From Rhodospirillales bacterium (GTDB taxonomy: Bacteria; Pseudomonadota; Alphaproteobacteria; Rhodospirillales; Defluviicoccaceae): DNA of 64,000 nucleotides. The DNA is taken from the NCBI GenBank assembly GCA_016710335.1, contig JADJXQ010000003.1, positions 62,001 to 126,000 of the forward strand, written 5' to 3'. Below the pieces are notes generated by a model. It saw only the letters and a list, made by a program, of their open reading frames with translations, had not been told where the DNA came from and made no database searches. A program made the position numbers and the translations under genes. Of this stretch, positions 61,014 through 64,000 are shown in pieces (position 1 is the first letter of the stretch; each line of letters begins with the position of its first letter).

Positions 61014-62980
61014 GGGTTCTTGTGGCCGCCATGACGGCACTTGCGCTCGGCGCCGTTTTCCTCCTGACGGGGGCGCCGGCGCCGGTGCGCGCCGAAGCGG
61101 ACACCGTTCATGTGAGCCATGCGATCGCCATGCACGGCGAGCCGAAATACGACGCGACTTTCGAGCATTTCGACTACGTCAACCCGGACGCCCCGAAAGG
61201 CGGCAGCATGCGGCTCGGCGTGCAGGGCACGTTCGACAGCTTCAATCCGTTCATCATCCGCGGCAATCCTTTCTCCGCCATCGGCGTCGAGACGTTGACC
61301 GTCTCCAGCGCCGACGAGCCGTTCACCCGATATGGCCTGATCGCCGAACGAATTGCCTGGCCGGAGGATCGGTCTTGGGTGACGTTCACGCTTCGCCCGG
61401 AAGCACGATGGCACGACGGCACGCCGATCACCGTCGAGGACGTGATCTTTTCGTTCGAGACCTTGAAGGCAGAGGGCGCTCCGTTCTACCGCTTCTATTA
61501 CGCCTCCATCGTCGCCGCCGAGAATGTCGGCGACCGCGCGGTCAAATTCACCTTCGCCGAAGCCGGCAACCGCGAGTTGCCGCTGATCGCCGGCGAGATC
61601 CCGATCCTCTCCAAGGCCTATTGGCAGGATCGGGACTTCACCAGCACCACCTTGGAGCCGCCGCTGGCCAGTGGACCCTATAAGATCACCCAGTTCGAGG
61701 CAGGGCGCTTTGTGGTGACCGAGCGCGTCGCCGACTATTGGGGCAAGGATCTCGCCGTCAACCAGGGGATCAACAACTTCGACCAGCTCCGCTACGAGTA
61801 CTTCCGCGACGACACGGTGATCCGCCAGGCCCTCAAGGCCGGCGTGCTCGACTACCGCGAGGAGAACCAGGCCAAGGCGTGGGCTCTCGATTACGATGTG
61901 CCGGCTGTACGGGAGGGCCTGCTCAAGAAAGAGCTGATCCCGCACATGAACCCGACCGGCATGCAGGCTTTCGCGTACAATACGCGCCGGCCGCCGTTCC
62001 AGGATCCGAAGGTCCGGGAGGCTCTGGCGTACGCGTTCGATTTTGAGTGGACCAACCGCGCATTGTTCTTCGGCCAGTACACCCGCACCGAAAGTTATTT
62101 CTCCAACTCCGAGCTCGCGTCCACCGGGTTGCCGACCGAGGCGGAACTGGCGATCCTCGAGCCGTTCCGCGGAAGCCTCCCCGAGCGCGTGTTCACGCAA
62201 GCCTACCGGCCGCCGCAGACCGACGGCTCCGGCTGGCCGCGGGACAACCTGAAAACCGCGTTCGCGCTTCTCGAGGAGGCGGGCTGGGAAGTCCGCGACA
62301 TGAAGCTGGTCAACGTGGAGACCGGCCAGCCGATGCGCTTCGAGATCCTGTTGGTGAGCCCGGCGTTCGAGCGCGTCGTGCTGCCGTTCGTCCGCAACCT
62401 CGGACGGCTCGGTATCGAGGTCAGCGTCCGCCTTGTCGACCAGTCCCAGTACATCAACCGCATCCGCGACTTCGACTTCGACATGATCATCGCGGTTTGG
62501 GGCCAGTCGGAATCGCCGGGCAACGAACAGCGGGACTTCTGGGGTTCGAAAGCGGCAGACCTGCCGGGTTCGCGCAATTATACCGGGGTATCGACCCCGG
62601 TGGTCGACGAGTTGATCGAAATGATCATCCAGGCCCCCGACCGCGAGAGCCTCGTCACCCGCACGCGCGCCCTCGACCGGGTGTTGCTGTGGGGTTTCTA
62701 TGTCATTCCCAACTGGCACATCCGGTTCGACCGCATCCTCTACTGGGACAAATTCGACCGTCCGGAGGTGACGCCGCCGCGCGGCACCTCCATCAGCTAC
62801 TGGTGGTACGACCCGGACGAGGTCGCGCGCCTCAATCAGCGCATTTTCGAGCAGGAGACGCAGCGCCTGGAGCGGGACGATCCGAAACGCATGGGGATGA
62901 TCGGCGCATGGGCGGCGGGGTTGAGCGCCGTCGGCTTGCTGGCCTTCTATTTCGTGCTCAAGCGGCGACGGTCCAGGTAG
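61010..62980 (+). CDS. yejA: Peptide ABC transporter substrate-binding protein (YejA type)
   Basis: A 656-residue SBP family 5 protein: signal peptide (ALALGAVFLLTGAPAPVRA), then HAIAMHGEPKYDATFEHFDYVNPDAPKGG, which is characteristic of YejA, the binding protein for oligopeptides including microcin C. It starts at TTG overlapping the hisN stop. Unusually, the C-terminus adds a hydrophobic helix (about residues 632-649) followed by KRRRSR, which looks like a membrane anchor. The permease gene follows 15 bp later. Confidence 0.9.
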   Translation: MRVLVAAMTALALGAVFLLTGAPAPVRAEADTVHVSHAIAMHGEPKYDATFEHFDYVNPDAPKGGSMRLGVQGTFDSFNPFIIRGNPFSAIGVETLTVSSADEPFTRYGLIAERIAWPEDRSWVTFTLRPEARWHDGTPITVEDVIFSFETLKAEGAPFYRFYYASIVAAENVGDRAVKFTFAEAGNRELPLIAGEIPILSKAYWQDRDFTSTTLEPPLASGPYKITQFEAGRFVVTERVADYWGKDLAVNQGINNFDQLRYEYFRDDTVIRQALKAGVLDYREENQAKAWALDYDVPAVREGLLKKELIPHMNPTGMQAFAYNTRRPPFQDPKVREALAYAFDFEWTNRALFFGQYTRTESYFSNSELASTGLPTEAELAILEPFRGSLPERVFTQAYRPPQTDGSGWPRDNLKTAFALLEEAGWEVRDMKLVNVETGQPMRFEILLVSPAFERVVLPFVRNLGRLGIEVSVRLVDQSQYINRIRDFDFDMIIAVWGQSESPGNEQRDFWGSKAADLPGSRNYTGVSTPVVDELIEMIIQAPDRESLVTRTRALDRVLLWGFYVIPNWHIRFDRILYWDKFDRPEVTPPRGTSISYWWYDPDEVARLNQRIFEQETQRLERDDPKRMGMIGAWAAGLSAVGLLAFYFVLKRRRSR

Positions 62981-62995
62981 GGGCGGGAGCGGCCA

Positions 62996-64000
62996 ATGGC
63001 AGCCTACATCATTCGGCGCCTGTTGCTCATCGTCCCGACCCTGGTGGCGATCATGCTGATCAATTTTTTGATCATCCAGACCGCCCCCGGCGGCCCGATC
63101 GAGCAGATCATCGCCGATCTCACCGGCGAGGGCTCACCGGCGATCGAGCGGGTGACCCGCGCCGGCGGCGGCGAAACCTTGGGGAGCGGCGGCGGCGGCC
63201 AGGGCGCCGGGGCGACGAACACGGGCTTCACCAGCAAATACCGTGGCGCCCAGGGCCTGGATCCCGCGTTCATCCGGCAACTGGAACAACAGTTCGGCTT
63301 CGACAAGCCCCTACATGAGCGCTTCCTCGCCATGATGGGCAACTACCTCGTCTTCGACTTCGGCGAGAGCTACTTCCGCAACGCCTCGGTCGTCGATCTG
63401 GTGCTGGACAAGATGCCGGTGTCGGTCTCTCTCGGACTGTGGACGACACTGTTGACCTACCTCATCTCCATCCCGCTCGGCATCGCAAAGGCGACCCGCG
63501 ACGGCTCGCGCTTCGATATCTGGACCAGCGCCGTGGTGATCGTCGGTTATGCGGTGCCGGCGTTCCTGTTCGCGGTGCTGCTGCTCGTCGTATTTGCCGG
63601 CGGCAGCTACCTGGACTGGTTCCCGCTGCGCGGCCTCGTGTCGGACAATTGGGAGCAGTTGTCGTGGCCGGAGAAGATCTTGGACTACTTCTGGCACCTG
63701 GCGCTGCCAATCACCGCCATGGTCATCGGCGGCTTCGCGACGCTCACCATGCTCACCAAGAACTCGTTCCTCGACCAGATCGGTCAGCAGTACGTGATGA
63801 CGGCCCGCGCCAAGGGGCTTCGCGAGCGCCGGGTGCTCTACGGCCACGTGTTCCGCAACGCCATGCTGATCGTCATCGCCGGCTTCCCTGGCGCCTTCGT
63901 CAGCATCCTGTTCACCAGCACGGTGTTCATCGAAGTGATCTTCTCGCTGGACGGCCTCGGCTTGCTCGGCTTCGAGGCGGTGCTGCGCCGCGACTACCCG
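62996..64000 (+). CDS. yejB: Peptide ABC transporter permease YejB (runs off the right edge)
   Basis: The first 335 codons of a permease beginning MAAYIIRRLLLIVPTLVAIM. After TM1 there is a periplasmic stretch with a Gly-rich insert and KYRGAQGLDPAFIRQLEQQFGF, typical of YejB; later helices and the EAA-like loop (YVMTARAKGLRERRVLYGHVFRNA) follow. The gene is cut by the window end. Further yej genes (yejE, yejF) are expected beyond. Confidence 0.93.
   Translation, partial: MAAYIIRRLLLIVPTLVAIMLINFLIIQTAPGGPIEQIIADLTGEGSPAIERVTRAGGGETLGSGGGGQGAGATNTGFTSKYRGAQGLDPAFIRQLEQQFGFDKPLHERFLAMMGNYLVFDFGESYFRNASVVDLVLDKMPVSVSLGLWTTLLTYLISIPLGIAKATRDGSRFDIWTSAVVIVGYAVPAFLFAVLLLVVFAGGSYLDWFPLRGLVSDNWEQLSWPEKILDYFWHLALPITAMVIGGFATLTMLTKNSFLDQIGQQYVMTARAKGLRERRVLYGHVFRNAMLIVIAGFPGAFVSILFTSTVFIEVIFSLDGLGLLGFEAVLRRDYP

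Overview
The window is GC-rich chromosomal DNA (roughly two thirds G+C by eye) from an alphaproteobacterium, most likely of Rhodospirillales type. The evidence is the tig-clpP-clpX-lon-hup block, a ChpT phosphotransferase, direct-repeat LexA boxes of the GTTC-N7-GTTC form, an imuA-imuB-dnaE2 mutagenesis cassette, the ffs-dnaX linkage, and a membrane-anchored cytochrome c divergent from kdsB-pheA. No plasmid or phage functions are seen. The ends cut through a ParA-like ATPase (left) and the permease YejB (right). The species cannot be named from the sequence.

Layout. 1-7.0 kb: partial parA, then an SOS mutasome cassette on the minus strand (imuA, imuB, a FitAB/VapBC-type toxin-antitoxin pair, dnaE2). 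dnaE2 is split out of frame by a 183-bp palindromic element with perfect 14-bp terminal inverted repeats; two LexA boxes mark the cassette. 7.0-10.6 kb: dadA, the NAD(P)HX repair enzyme nnrDE and a tRNA-Leu(UAG). 10.6-17.8 kb: trigger factor with a large His/Asp/Glu tract, ClpP, ClpX, Lon and HU. 17.9-20.1 kb: tRNA-Val(UAC), a tRNA-Leu(UAA) interrupted by a group I intron, and a hicB-hicA pair split by an IS630-family element. 20.2-24.2 kb: two small membrane proteins, a CinA-type protein and a parvulin-argJ-mutT operon. 24.3-32.5 kb: an LpxR-like outer-membrane protein, a bacterial lipoxygenase with all five iron ligands, a cation/proton antiporter, an orphan protein, malic enzyme MaeB and the esterase TesA. 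32.5-38.0 kb: the YbbA-YbbP ABC system, RarD, a cyclophilin and the Tag glycosylase.

38.1-45.6 kb: a signalling cluster on one strand: a periplasmic c-heme sensor, a HAMP histidine kinase, a four-PAS histidine kinase with a nearly identical kinase core, a single-domain receiver, a receiver-adenylate/guanylate cyclase, and ChpT. 45.6-49.1 kb: small metabolic proteins (GFA-type, pterin dehydratase, dodecin, CBS) and recR-ybaB. 49.4-52.1 kb: two tandem paralogous porins, the first with a frameshift in its signal peptide. 52.2-57.1 kb: a CYTH protein, dnaX, the 4.5S RNA gene, a cupredoxin-like lipoprotein, NudC and an acetyltransferase. 57.1-64.0 kb: pheA, kdsB, a diheme membrane cytochrome c with a QPQAE-repeat linker, hisN, and the yejA-yejB peptide transporter.

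The most unusual items are the intron-containing tRNA-Leu, the lipoxygenase, the His-rich trigger factor, the decayed mutasome cassette, the signalling cluster and the duplicated cytochrome.
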